Origin: Photobacterium marinum
GTDB taxonomy: Bacteria > Pseudomonadota > Gammaproteobacteria > Enterobacterales > Vibrionaceae
Length of the DNA: 64,000 nucleotides
NCBI RefSeq assembly: GCF_000331515.1
Contig: NZ_AMZO01000033.1
Location: forward strand, 62,001 to 126,000
Direction of reading: 5' to 3'
Part shown: positions 8,713-16,486 of the stretch, in pieces
Layout: each line of letters starts with the position of its first letter
Position numbering within the stretch: position 1 is the stretch's first letter
Notes under the pieces: generated by a model
Seen by the model: the letters and a program-made list of their open reading frames with translations, nothing else
Told to the model about the DNA's origin: nothing
Databases searched by the model: none
Translations under genes and position numbers: made by a program

Positions 8713-9720
8713 ATGAAACGCGATTTAGCAATGGCATTTTCCCGTGTCACTGAAGGTGCAGCACTGGCTGGCTACAAATGGCTCGGCCGCGGCGACAAAA
8801 ACGCAGCAGACGGCGCAGCCGTTGAAGTTATGCGCACCCTTCTGAACCAGACAGAGATTGAAGGGGAAATTGTGATTGGCGAAGGCGAAATTGATGAAGC
8901 GCCTATGCTGTATATCGGCGAGCAGGTAGGTACCGGTGGCGACGCGGTAGATATCGCAGTAGACCCGATCGAAGGTACCCGCATGACTGCAATGGGCCAG
9001 AACAATGCCCTGGCTGTACTGGCTGCCGGTGAAAAAGGTTCATTCCTGAAAGCTCCGGACATGTACATGGAAAAACTGGTTGTCGGCCCAGGTGCTAAAG
9101 ATTGCATCGACCTAGGCCTTCCCCTAACAGAGAACCTTGAACGCATTGCAGCGGCACTGGGTAAATCGCTGAACGACCTGGTAGTCACTACCCTGGCAAA
9201 ACCTCGCCACGATGAAGTGATTGCTCAAATGCAGGCGATGGGCGTACGTGTTTATGCTTTCCCGGACGGTGATGTTGCCGCTTCTATCCTGACTTGTATG
9301 CCAGACAGCGAAGTCGATGTCATGTACTGCATTGGCGGTGCTCCGGAAGGTGTCGTTTCTGCTGCAGCTATCCGTGCCCTAGGCGGTGACATGCACGGCC
9401 GCCTGCTGCCACGCCACCAGGTAAAAGGTGACACCGAAGAGAACCGCGAGCTGGGCCAGATGGAAATCGACCGCTGCCATGAAATGGGCATTGAGCCAAA
9501 TACCGTGCTGCGAATGGAAGACATGGCACAGAGCGACAACGTGATCTTTGCCGGTACCGGTATCACTAAAGGTGATCTGCTGGACGGCATCAGCCGCCAG
9601 GGCAATATCGCGACCACAGAAACACTATTAATCCGTGGTAAATGCCGCACTATCCGTCGTATCAAATCAACACACTACCTGGATCGCAAAGACGACGCGA
9701 TCAAAGAACACATCCTGTAA
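8713..9720 (+). CDS. glpX: GlpX, class II fructose-1,6-bisphosphatase
   Basis: The 335-residue protein carries the class II FBPase metal-binding motifs GEIVIGEGEIDEAPM (about 50-64) and DPIEGTRMTA (Asp84), plus GGAPEGVVSAAAIRALGG. It dephosphorylates fructose 1,6-bisphosphate, the irreversible gluconeogenic step needed for growth on glycerol. It follows glpFK but is separated from it by a terminator and about 180 bases with its own promoter-like sequence. ATG 8713 is preceded by GGAG. A strong terminator follows. Confidence 0.96.
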   Translation: MKRDLAMAFSRVTEGAALAGYKWLGRGDKNAADGAAVEVMRTLLNQTEIEGEIVIGEGEIDEAPMLYIGEQVGTGGDAVDIAVDPIEGTRMTAMGQNNALAVLAAGEKGSFLKAPDMYMEKLVVGPGAKDCIDLGLPLTENLERIAAALGKSLNDLVVTTLAKPRHDEVIAQMQAMGVRVYAFPDGDVAASILTCMPDSEVDVMYCIGGAPEGVVSAAAIRALGGDMHGRLLPRHQVKGDTEENRELGQMEIDRCHEMGIEPNTVLRMEDMAQSDNVIFAGTGITKGDLLDGISRQGNIATTETLLIRGKCRTIRRIKSTHYLDRKDDAIKEHIL

Positions 9721-9745
9721 CCTTACCCGTTGCAGAGACTTTCAA

Positions 9746-9772
9746 AGCGCGCCCGTCCGGCGCGCTTTTTTC
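9746..9772 (+). terminator. Intrinsic terminator after glpX
   Basis: 8-bp GC-rich stem (9746-9753 with 9759-9766), CGTCC loop, T-tract to 9772. Confidence 0.9.
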
Positions 9773-9820
9773 TTTCCCGTCCCTGATTCTGAATCGTCCT
9801 ATTTCCCCCACTAGCAATAA

Positions 9821-9848
9821 TTAGTTAGTAAAGTTGTTGCTTTATAAT
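9821..9848 (+). promoter_or_regulatory. Candidate promoter of the SufR-like regulator / fpr operon
   Basis: TTAGTT (9821-9826), a 16-base spacer and a perfect -10 TATAAT (9843-9848), 46 bases before the regulator start at 9895. The direct repeat TTAGTTAGTA lies over the -35 and could be an operator half-site. Confidence 0.5.
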
Positions 9849-9894
9849 TTTTGCTGACTACATAATAGAATTGATGAAGAAAAAAGCAGCAACT

Positions 9895-10515
9895 ATGAAG
9901 ACCATCGACAAAATACTCTATCGCATCAAGCGGGAAGGCGCTGTGACCGCCAAGGTGCTGGCTGTGGAGTTCAAGCTCACAACCATGGGCGTGCGCCAGC
10001 ATTTGCAAGCGCTGGAAGATGAAGGCCTGGTCGATTATGAAGATATCCGGGCCAAAGTCGGCAGGCCAACCAGGCACTGGAACCTAACTGGCAAAGGGCA
10101 CCGCCGGTTTGCTGACCGCCACGGTGAATTTATTATTCAAATGCTTGATTCTGTTGAGGAACTCTTTGGCTCCGACGGCTTAAACCAGGTGGTTGAACGC
10201 CGGGAGAATCAAACCTTTGAACAATACCAAAAAGCATTAGCCAACTGCGCTGATGTAAAAGAAAAACTGGAAAAACTGACTACAATGAGGGAGCAGGAAG
10301 GCTATATGGCTGAACTGTCCCGGGACGGCGATGACTTTATCCTGGTGGAAAACCACTGCCCGATTTGCCATGCCGCCACCCGTTGCCCTTCGTTATGTAA
10401 TTCTGAACTTGCTGTCTTCCAGCGCCTGGTCGGCGACGAGTTTCAGGTAGTCAGAGATGAACACATTATTGCCGGAGAGAGGCGCTGCGCTTATCGAATA
10501 CATAAATTAGATTAA
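9895..10515 (+). CDS. SufR-like winged-helix regulator with cysteine cluster, paired with fpr
   Basis: The 206-residue protein has an N-terminal DeoR/ArsR-type helix-turn-helix (IDKILYRIKREGAVTAKVLA, then MGVRQHLQALEDEGLV) and a wing GRPTRHWNLTGKG. The C-terminal region has five cysteines: Cys155, 158, 164 and 168 in HCPICHAATRCPSLCNSEL, and Cys198 in GERRCAYRI. This arrangement is that of the SufR family, whose founding members bind an Fe-S cluster and repress Fe-S assembly genes. fpr begins 10 bases downstream with a strong ribosome site, so the pair form an operon, and I infer autoregulation plus redox or Fe-S control of fpr. An ATG at 9874 is an alternative start, and neither has a clear ribosome site. 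Confidence 0.8.
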   Translation: MKTIDKILYRIKREGAVTAKVLAVEFKLTTMGVRQHLQALEDEGLVDYEDIRAKVGRPTRHWNLTGKGHRRFADRHGEFIIQMLDSVEELFGSDGLNQVVERRENQTFEQYQKALANCADVKEKLEKLTTMREQEGYMAELSRDGDDFILVENHCPICHAATRCPSLCNSELAVFQRLVGDEFQVVRDEHIIAGERRCAYRIHKLD

Positions 10516-10525
10516 GGAGAAGATT

Positions 10526-11269
10526 ATGGCTGACTGGATCCCTGCTGAGGTTATCACCAATCGTCACTGGAACAGTGACTTATTTAGTCTTGTACTACGA
10601 GCCAATATCGAGCCTTTCCGGGCCGGACAATTTACCAAGCTGGGACTGGAAATTGACGGACAGATTGTCCAGCGAGCCTACTCCTTCGTCAATCCACCGA
10701 GCAACAACAAAATTGAGATCTACGCCACCCGGGTGGCTGACGGGATACTGTCCCCACGCCTTCACGCCCTGGAAGCCGGCGACAGCGTAATGATCTCAGC
10801 CCGTGCTAACGGCTTTTTCACCTTAGATGAAATCCCCGAAGGTGAGCACCTGTGGATGCTAGCAACCGGCACCGCCATCGGCCCTTACCTGTCGATCCTG
10901 CGAGAACCGGATGTCTGGCGTCGTTTCCGTAAAGTTGCCCTTATCCATGCCGTCCGCTTTTCGGCCGATCTCAGCTATCAGGCTGAAATCAATGAACTAC
11001 TGGAACGTCATCCGGACCAACTTGTCGTCCAACCATTCGTCAGCCGTGAACCGGCTCCATTGAGCCTACCGGGCCGAATCCCGCAAGCCATTGCCGACGG
11101 AATGCTGGAACGCCATATCGGCCTGACTCTCAACCCGGAACAAAGCCAGATCATGCTATGCGGTAATCCAGAAATGGTCAGAGAAACCAAAGCGATTCTC
11201 GAAACCATGGGCTTTGTCAAAAACCTGCGCCGCAAACCCGGTCAAATCACCATGGAACATTATTGGTGA
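10526..11269 (+). CDS. fpr: Fpr, ferredoxin/flavodoxin-NADP+ reductase
   Basis: The 247-residue FNR-fold protein has FAD-binding RAYSFVNPPS (Arg50-Ser53 and following) and the NADP-domain motif ATGTAIGPYLSIL near residue 110. Its C-terminus HYW stacks on FAD in bacterial Fpr enzymes. It transfers electrons between NADPH and flavodoxin or ferredoxin, supporting Fe-S assembly, methionine synthase reactivation and oxidative-stress recovery. TAAGGAGAAG precedes ATG 10526. In E. coli fpr is in the SoxRS regulon. Here the immediate upstream partner is a SufR-like regulator, suggesting a different control. Confidence 0.94.
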   Translation: MADWIPAEVITNRHWNSDLFSLVLRANIEPFRAGQFTKLGLEIDGQIVQRAYSFVNPPSNNKIEIYATRVADGILSPRLHALEAGDSVMISARANGFFTLDEIPEGEHLWMLATGTAIGPYLSILREPDVWRRFRKVALIHAVRFSADLSYQAEINELLERHPDQLVVQPFVSREPAPLSLPGRIPQAIADGMLERHIGLTLNPEQSQIMLCGNPEMVRETKAILETMGFVKNLRRKPGQITMEHYW

Positions 11270-11283
11270 TCAATCCCCTGCCC

Positions 11284-11300
11284 GCCCGCTAAATGCGGGC
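11284..11300 (+). terminator. Weak hairpin after fpr
   Basis: GCCCGC/GCGGGC stem with TAAAT loop 15 bases past the fpr stop. It has no T-tract, so termination by this hairpin alone is doubtful. Confidence 0.35.
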
Positions 11301-11485
11301 GACTCCCTCTTTCGTTACTTCAGTGTAAGCACCCTGCTTTTCATAACGTTTTTTCCCAATCTCAAAAATGAGCCACTTAGCCACAGGCTGGCTAACTAAC
11401 TTTAATGACATAACTCTTATTAACTTCTTTGCGTATCAGAAGGGGCGCAAGAAGAATGGAAGTTGAGATTGCGAGGGGAACAGTA

Positions 11486-11839
11486 ATGCAGAACTTACCA
11501 ACGTTTGACGAACTGAAACGCATGGCAGAACAAGCCCCTGAGGAGCTGGAAGCCCTCCGGCTTTCGATGAGTGAAGAGATCATTAACAATGCCAGCGATG
11601 AAATGCAACCAAGATTGCGCGCTCAGATGAGCCACATTAACCAGGTTATTGCCCGTGGGAAAAACCCTAATCACACCAATATATTGCTGATGTCCGAACT
11701 GCAAAACCAGCTCAAGCGTTTTGCTCAGGCCCTCAATGATCCGGATTCTCTGACAGAGCAACAGGCTGAAATCAAACCTTTTATCCGATCAGAGCCGCCA
11801 CAGGACGAGCTATCCAATCAGGCAGATCTACGCCGCTGA
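11486..11839 (+). CDS. DUF3135-family protein of unknown function
   Basis: The 117-residue soluble, mostly helical, acidic protein begins MQNLPTFDELKRMAEQAPEE and contains an HTNILLMSELQNQLKRFAQA helix. I recognise it as the DUF3135 family common in marine gammaproteobacteria, for which no function is known to me. ATG 11486 follows GAGGGGAACAGTA, a good ribosome site; frames opening at 11429 or 11456 add a poorly coding basic extension. No membrane segment or catalytic motif is visible. It stands alone between fpr and an oppositely oriented isomerase gene. Confidence 0.75.
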   Translation: MQNLPTFDELKRMAEQAPEELEALRLSMSEEIINNASDEMQPRLRAQMSHINQVIARGKNPNHTNILLMSELQNQLKRFAQALNDPDSLTEQQAEIKPFIRSEPPQDELSNQADLRR

Positions 11840-11874
11840 GCCATAAATTAACTGTTGCGCCATCCAAACTGAAA

Positions 11875-11904
11875 ACCACACCCTAAGTAATGACAGGGTG
11901 TGGT
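11875..11904. terminator. 10-bp hairpin between convergent DUF3135 and isomerase genes
   Basis: Perfect dyad: 11875-11884 with 11895-11904, 10-base loop. On the minus strand it is followed by TTTTCAG, so it best serves the isomerase gene. There is no T-tract on the + strand. Confidence 0.55.
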
Positions 11905-11927
11905 ATCAGAAGGTACCGGTTCTTATA

Positions 11928-12275
11928 TTAATGCGTCGCTTTGAGGAAACACTCACGATCCATATCGCGGATATCGACAGTCAGGCTGTTGATCTCACTG
12001 GCATGTTGCTCCAGTATCGCCATCAACCGCCGTGACAGTTCCCGTTTCTGCTCAGCACTACGCCCTGACAGCATTCGCAGTTCAAGATGGATAAAGGTTT
12101 TCAAATCCCCTTCCGGGCCCACCAGCCAGGTATGACAGGGATAGCTGCGAGACTTTACCGAATTGTCCTCAAACAACCCGCAGGACAGCAGGGTCTGGTG
12201 TAAATCTTCCAGCAATCCCGGGACACTAACGCGCTCGGCAACGGGATCGGCATACTCCATAACAAGATTTGGCAC
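11928..12275 (-). CDS. 5-carboxymethyl-2-hydroxymuconate delta-isomerase family protein
   Basis: The 115-residue protein begins (V)PNLVMEYADPV. GTG at 12275 sits 5 bases after GGAGG and puts Pro at position 2. Removal of Met would expose Pro1, the general base of the tautomerase superfamily (HpaF/CHMI branch), so this start is preferred over the ATG 12 bases upstream. The SYPCHTWLVGPEGD and FIHLELRMLSGRS segments fit the family. The homoprotocatechuate pathway genes that would give it the HpaF role are not nearby, so its substrate is unknown. Confidence 0.8.
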   Translation of the reverse strand: MPNLVMEYADPVAERVSVPGLLEDLHQTLLSCGLFEDNSVKSRSYPCHTWLVGPEGDLKTFIHLELRMLSGRSAEQKRELSRRLMAILEQHASEINSLTVDIRDMDRECFLKATH

Positions 12276-12657
12276 AACGTCCTCCATGGATGCTTATCAC
12301 TCGCTGTGACTTATTGAAAATACAGCATTTTGATATAACAGCATGGTCAACTTACCCGATCATCTGCTGACAAGCCAAACAAATAGGCTATATTTCAATC
12401 ACTGATCACTGTCTTTTTTCGTCTTAATCATCCGGTAAAATGAAATATTTAAAAATATTTCCCGCCAAGAGTTCACTTTTAGTGACGAAAAAGGTACAAC
12501 CGAGCACAGAAATGATTTCGGACAGAAAATATATCAGCCAAAGCTGTTATATTTTTACAACATCAGCTGATACCAAACAGCATAGTTGTTTGAAATGATC
12601 AGATAATTACGCTTTTTGGTATTAACTTTTTACATCAAATTGATTTGGAGAAAAGCT
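12276..12657. other. A/T-rich divergent intergenic region upstream of tpiA
   Basis: 382 bases without a gene. The region is rich in A- and T-tracts (for example around 12446-12475), as expected for an UP-element-bearing strong promoter of tpiA. TATCAGC near 12532 and GCTGATA near 12565 form a spaced inverted repeat. I could not pin a -35/-10 pair. Confidence 0.45.
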
Positions 12658-13428
12658 ATGCGCCATCCTGTGGTTATGGGTAACTGGAAGCTAAACGGTA
12701 GCAAGGAAATGGTATCTAACCTACTTAAGGGCCTTGATGCGGCACTTAAGGGTGTTGAAGGTGTAGACGTAGCCGTTGCTCCACCAGTTATGTATCTTGA
12801 CCTGGCTGAACAGCTAATCGGTAAAGCAGAAAACAAAATCATCCTGGGTGCACAGAACGTTGACGTAAACGCTAAAGGTGCATTCACTGGTGATATCTCT
12901 CCTGAGATGCTGAAAGACTTCGGTGCAAGCCACATCATCATCGGTCACTCAGAGCGTCGCGACTACCACAGCGAGTCTGACGAGTTCGTTGCTAAGAAAT
13001 TCGCATTCCTGAAAGAGCAAGGTCTGACTCCTGTTCTATGTATCGGTGAATCTGAAGCACAAAACGAAGCTGGTGAAACTGTTGCTGTATGTGCTCGTCA
13101 GATCGACGCAGTAATCAAGACTCAGGGCGTTGAAGCTCTGAACGGTGCAATCATCGCTTACGAACCAATCTGGGCTATCGGTACTGGTAAAGCAGCAACG
13201 GCGGAAGATGCACAGCGCATCCACGCTGCTATCCGTGCTCACATCGCAGAACAAAGCGAAGAAGTTGCTAAGAACGTTGTAATCCAGTACGGCGGTTCTG
13301 TTAAGCCAGAAAACGCAGCTGCATACTTCGCTCAGCCAGACATCGACGGCGCACTGGTTGGTGGTGCTGCTCTGGACGCTGAAAGCTTTGCAGCTATCGC
13401 TAAAGCTGCTGCTGAAGCAAAAAAATAA
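12658..13428 (+). CDS. tpiA: TpiA, triosephosphate isomerase
   Basis: The 256-residue TIM barrel starts [15 protein letters not shown] with Lys11 in the active site. Catalytic His is in [11 protein letters not shown] (about 97), and catalytic Glu in [14 protein letters not shown] (about 169). It interconverts dihydroxyacetone phosphate and glyceraldehyde 3-phosphate, joining glycerol catabolism to glycolysis. Codon use is strongly biased (repeated GCT, GGT, CTG, AAC, GTT), as in highly expressed genes. The ribosome site GGAGAAAAGCT fixes ATG 12658; an in-frame upstream start at 12616 is rejected. Confidence 0.97.
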   Translation: MRHPVVMGNWKLNGSKEMVSNLLKGLDAALKGVEGVDVAVAPPVMYLDLAEQLIGKAENKIILGAQNVDVNAKGAFTGDISPEMLKDFGASHIIIGHSERRDYHSESDEFVAKKFAFLKEQGLTPVLCIGESEAQNEAGETVAVCARQIDAVIKTQGVEALNGAIIAYEPIWAIGTGKAATAEDAQRIHAAIRAHIAEQSEEVAKNVVIQYGGSVKPENAAAYFAQPDIDGALVGGAALDAESFAAIAKAAAEAKK

Positions 13429-13457
13429 TCATTACCTGATTGGTAACTGAATTACTA

Positions 13458-13483
13458 AGGCCACCTCCGGGTGGCTTTTTTTA
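13458..13483 (+). terminator. Intrinsic terminator after tpiA
   Basis: GCCACC/GGTGGC stem (13460-13465 with 13470-13475), TCCG tetraloop, T7. Confidence 0.9.
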
Positions 13484-13510
13484 TACCCAGACTAAATAGC
13501 CAAGGTATAA

Positions 13511-13537
13511 AAAAACCGGTCATCTCGACCGGTTTTT
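13511..13537. terminator. Bidirectional terminator between tpiA and pfkA
   Basis: 11-bp perfect stem with A5 and T5 flanks (13511-13521 with 13527-13537). It serves pfkA on the minus strand and backs up the tpiA terminator. Confidence 0.9.
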
Positions 13538-13566
13538 CAATAAAGCTTGCTTATAGCAAATGATGC

Positions 13567-14529
13567 TTAGAACAACTTGTCAGCTAGTTCGTACAGATCA
13601 TTACGAACCGGGCGCTTCATGTTCTCAATCGCATCGATGATGTCATGGTGAACCATCTTCTCGTTCTGGATACCCACACAACGACCACCTTCACCTTTCA
13701 ATAGCAGCTCAACCGCGTATGCACCCATACGTGAAGCAAGAATACGGTCGAATGCAGTCGGCTGACCACCACGCTGGATGTGACCCAGAACAGTAGCACG
13801 GGTTTCACGTCCTGTTTCATCTTCGATGTACTTCGCCAGCTCATTGGCATCGGTCATCAGCTCAGTCAGTGCAATGATCGCGTGCTTCTTGCCTTTGTAG
13901 ATACCTTCTTTGATCTTCGCCAGCAACTCTTCTTTATTCAGACCTGTTTCTGGCGTGATGATGTACTCACAACCACCGGCAATCGCAGACATCAAAGTAA
14001 GATCACCACAATGGCGGCCCATTACTTCTACGATAGAGATACGTTGGTGAGAAGAAGATGTGTCACGCAGGCGGTCAATCGCATCGATAACTGTGTTCAT
14101 TGCAGTCAGGTAACCGATAGTGTAATCAGTACCTGCAACATCGTTATCAATCGTGCCTGGCAGGCCGATACATGGATAACCCATCTCAGTCAGCTTCTTC
14201 GCACCCATGTAAGAGCCGTCACCACCGATAACGACCAGAGCGTCGATACCGTGAATTTTCAGGTTCTCGATTGCCTGTGCACGCACTTTCTCATCTTTAA
14301 ACTCAGGAAAACGTGCAGACCCCAGGAAAGTACCACCTTTATTGATCACATCTGAAACGCTTGAGCGAGTCAGCTTCTCAATGCGGTTCTGGTGCAGGCC
14401 CTGATAGCCGTCATAAACACCATAAACTTCCAGGCCTTCAGACAATGCAGCACGCACAACACCGCGAATCGCCGCATTCATACCAGGTGCGTCACCACCA
14501 CTGGTCAATACACCAATCTTTTTAATCAT
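13567..14529 (-). CDS. pfkA: PfkA, ATP-dependent 6-phosphofructokinase I
   Basis: The 320-residue protein, the same length as E. coli PfkA, has [11 protein letters not shown] at the ATP site, [11 protein letters not shown] for ATP/Mg binding and [16 protein letters not shown] with the catalytic Asp. [11 protein letters not shown] and the effector-site residues around [16 protein letters not shown] are also present. It phosphorylates fructose 6-phosphate, the committed glycolytic step, and is allosterically controlled by ADP and PEP in this class. It is convergent with tpiA. GAGGGTAACC precedes the ATG on the minus strand. Confidence 0.97.
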   Translation of the reverse strand: MIKKIGVLTSGGDAPGMNAAIRGVVRAALSEGLEVYGVYDGYQGLHQNRIEKLTRSSVSDVINKGGTFLGSARFPEFKDEKVRAQAIENLKIHGIDALVVIGGDGSYMGAKKLTEMGYPCIGLPGTIDNDVAGTDYTIGYLTAMNTVIDAIDRLRDTSSSHQRISIVEVMGRHCGDLTLMSAIAGGCEYIITPETGLNKEELLAKIKEGIYKGKKHAIIALTELMTDANELAKYIEDETGRETRATVLGHIQRGGQPTAFDRILASRMGAYAVELLLKGEGGRCVGIQNEKMVHHDIIDAIENMKRPVRNDLYELADKLF

Positions 14530-15044
14530 GGTTACCCTCTGACTTTGGGAAATGAAAATTCAAATCCGGCACGAGTTGCCAGGGTTCCCCCGCCTGACAT
14601 CATAAGCCGGCTCGCCGGGCTTATCTCGTGCAAACTGTAACTTTCCTACTAATGTAGGAGTATTACAATTTTGATAAAAAATTTTGTTGATTCACATCAC
14701 GATCACCTCGGACTTCATTCACCCGGGTGACTATTGCCTGAAAGGACAACGGATATGAAACGAAACTGTTAGCATTCTGGTTGACGACCGGGCAAAACAC
14801 AGACTGTGTAAACAGCCAAAGTAACGTCATGCCTTAAGTATATAACCTGTCATCAGAGCCACCAGCCGTGCATGAGGGAGAGTGATAACCGTGGGTAACT
14901 GGGTGTTTTCATCCATGATAATCACGCCTGTTCATCAGCACTCACTGGGCAATACCCCGCAGTATAGCTGTTTTATGATGAAAATTAATAACAAAAAATG
15001 ACAGGAAATATGATTTTCATCGCAGCACGACAGACATGAATAAC
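14530..15044. other. Long intergenic region upstream of pfkA
   Basis: About 515 bases without a credible gene. It holds the pfkA leader and promoter on the minus strand. Visible structures are a leader hairpin (ATAAGCC/GGCTTAT, about 14601-14623), the dyad at 14636-14667 and a perfect 12-bp palindrome TCACCCGGGTGA at 14719-14730. The remainder (about 14740-15044) shows no structure I recognise. Confidence 0.5.
14636..14667. repeat. Imperfect dyad in pfkA upstream region
   Basis: Two 14-base arms (TGTAACTTTCCTAC and the complement of GTAGGAGTATTACA, 11 of 14 identical) around TAAT, 107-138 bases from the pfkA start. It could be an operator or a leader hairpin. No regulator is assigned. Confidence 0.5.
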
Positions 15045-15070
15045 AAAAAGCCGCAACTCAAGTTGCGGCT
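15045..15070 (-). terminator. Intrinsic terminator after cpxP
   Basis: On the minus strand: a 10-bp stem (15061-15070 with 15049-15058), a tight loop and a T-tract, just past the cpxP stop. Confidence 0.9.
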
Positions 15071-15088
15071 GTATCAGGATGAAAAGGA

Positions 15089-15592
15089 TTACAAATCATC
15101 ATCGGCCCAGCGGGCTTCACACTGGCTGCGACGTTCATCCTGTAGCTGTTTCAGTTTTTCTTTTTGCGCCGGAGTCAGAACTGCCAGCATCTCATGACGC
15201 TTCTTCAACATAGTGACACGGTGTTCAATTTGCAGATCTGACATCTGCTTGGCCAAGTTACGTACTGCATTTTCATCAAAGTTTTCCGCCAACATCAGGT
15301 TCTGCATCTGCTGGTGATAACCGCGCATAGTATCAAAGTGCTCACGGTACTCAGTACGCATCGCATCACGGTTAGTGCGGCGGAAATCCCGCATCTGGTC
15401 ACGCTGCTCATCTGTCAGATCCAAATCACGGAACATCTGCTTTCCGTCAAAGTTACCGCAGCCACCCCGACCTTCATGATAGCCACCATGGTGACCACCT
15501 TTATGACCGCCGCCATAAGCCAAAGCGCTGGCTGAACCCAGAGCGAAAGGAAGGGCGATAGCAATTAACAGTGTTTTCTTAAATTTGTTCAT
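15089..15592 (-). CDS. cpxP: CpxP-like periplasmic repressor/chaperone of the Cpx response
   Basis: The 167-residue protein starts MNKFKKTLLIAIALPFALGS, with a signal peptide to about residue 25. The mature part is Gly/His-rich, then all-helical with two LTxxQ repeats (DLTDEQ at 59-63 and VLTPAQ at 139-143), the hallmark of CpxP/Spy. Family role: binds the CpxA sensor domain to damp signalling and delivers misfolded proteins to DegP. The ATG at 15592 has GGAG upstream; a longer frame from 15664 would run through the promoter region. It is divergent from cpxRA, with CpxR boxes in between. The Gly/His stretch after the signal is unusual and could bind metal. Confidence 0.88.
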   Translation of the reverse strand: MNKFKKTLLIAIALPFALGSASALAYGGGHKGGHHGGYHEGRGGCGNFDGKQMFRDLDLTDEQRDQMRDFRRTNRDAMRTEYREHFDTMRGYHQQMQNLMLAENFDENAVRNLAKQMSDLQIEHRVTMLKKRHEMLAVLTPAQKEKLKQLQDERRSQCEARWADDDL

Positions 15593-15645
15593 GATTGTTC
15601 TCCAGTTTCCGTCAGCAGGTATAAGTCTAGAATAGTCCCTGCTAG

Positions 15646-15681
15646 GTAAAGTGCTGTCTGCCAAACGTAAAACTGCGTAAA
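15646..15681. promoter_or_regulatory. CpxR binding site(s) between cpxP and cpxRA
   Basis: A perfect CpxR box GTAAA-N5-GTAAA lies at 15667-15681, with a third GTAAA at 15646-15650, two helical turns away. It lies about 75 bases upstream of cpxP and 110 upstream of cpxR, as expected for control of both. Confidence 0.85.
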
Positions 15682-15790
15682 GCCAACTTCAGGAAGCTTG
15701 GCGGAAAGGAGGAGTTTAGCGATACTGGAGCTGACTGATTAACCTTACCACGCCTTTCCACAAAGGCAACCAAATGCATAAGGTAACCCC

Positions 15791-16486
15791 ATGGCAAAGA
15801 TACTGCTGGTCGATGACGATACCGAACTGACAGCCCTGTTAACCGACATTCTTGAGATGGAAGGCTTCGAAATCATTGAGGCCAATAATGGGGAACAAGG
15901 ACTAAGTAAAGTCGATGACACCATTGACCTGATCCTGCTTGATGTCATGATGCCGAAAATGAACGGTACCGAAATGCTGCGAAAACTGCGCGAACAACAC
16001 AGTACCCCAGTACTGATGCTGACCGCCAAAGGTGAAGAAATAGACCGGGTACTGGGGCTGGAGCTGGGTGCCGATGACTACCTACCAAAACCTTTCAGCG
16101 ACCGGGAATTACTGGCCAGAATGCGTGCAATCCTACGCCGGACCCAACACAATAGTAATGATGCCCACCATGCATCTGACAGCCTGATTTATCAGGACAT
16201 CACCATTTATCCGGGACGACAAGAAGTGTATTGCAATGAGCAGCTGATAGATATGACGGGAACTGAGCTGGCACTGCTGAGCCATTTCATCCGCCATCCC
16301 GGCAAGATCATTTCCAAAAATGAACTGAGCCTCGAGGTCCTGGGCAAGCGGCTGGCTCAGTTTGACCGCGCTATCGACATGCATATTTCCAATCTTCGCA
16401 AGAAATTGCCTGAGCGCAGTGACGGAAAGCCACGCATCAAAACCCTGCGCGGCAAAGGCTACCTGCTTGTTGAGGAAGCCGGATGA
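15791..16486 (+). CDS. cpxR: CpxR, envelope-stress response regulator
   Basis: The 231-residue OmpR-family regulator has receiver acidic residues Asp8/Asp9, phosphoacceptor Asp51 in LILLDVMMPKMNG and the conserved Lys in YLPKPFSDREL. A winged-helix DNA-binding domain follows (ISKNELSLEVLGKRL, RAIDMHISNLRKKLPE). When phosphorylated by CpxA it activates envelope-folding genes such as cpxP. AAGGTAACCCC precedes ATG 15791. It overlaps cpxA by 4 bases (ATGA), so the two are translationally coupled. Confidence 0.95.
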   Translation: MAKILLVDDDTELTALLTDILEMEGFEIIEANNGEQGLSKVDDTIDLILLDVMMPKMNGTEMLRKLREQHSTPVLMLTAKGEEIDRVLGLELGADDYLPKPFSDRELLARMRAILRRTQHNSNDAHHASDSLIYQDITIYPGRQEVYCNEQLIDMTGTELALLSHFIRHPGKIISKNELSLEVLGKRLAQFDRAIDMHISNLRKKLPERSDGKPRIKTLRGKGYLLVEEAG

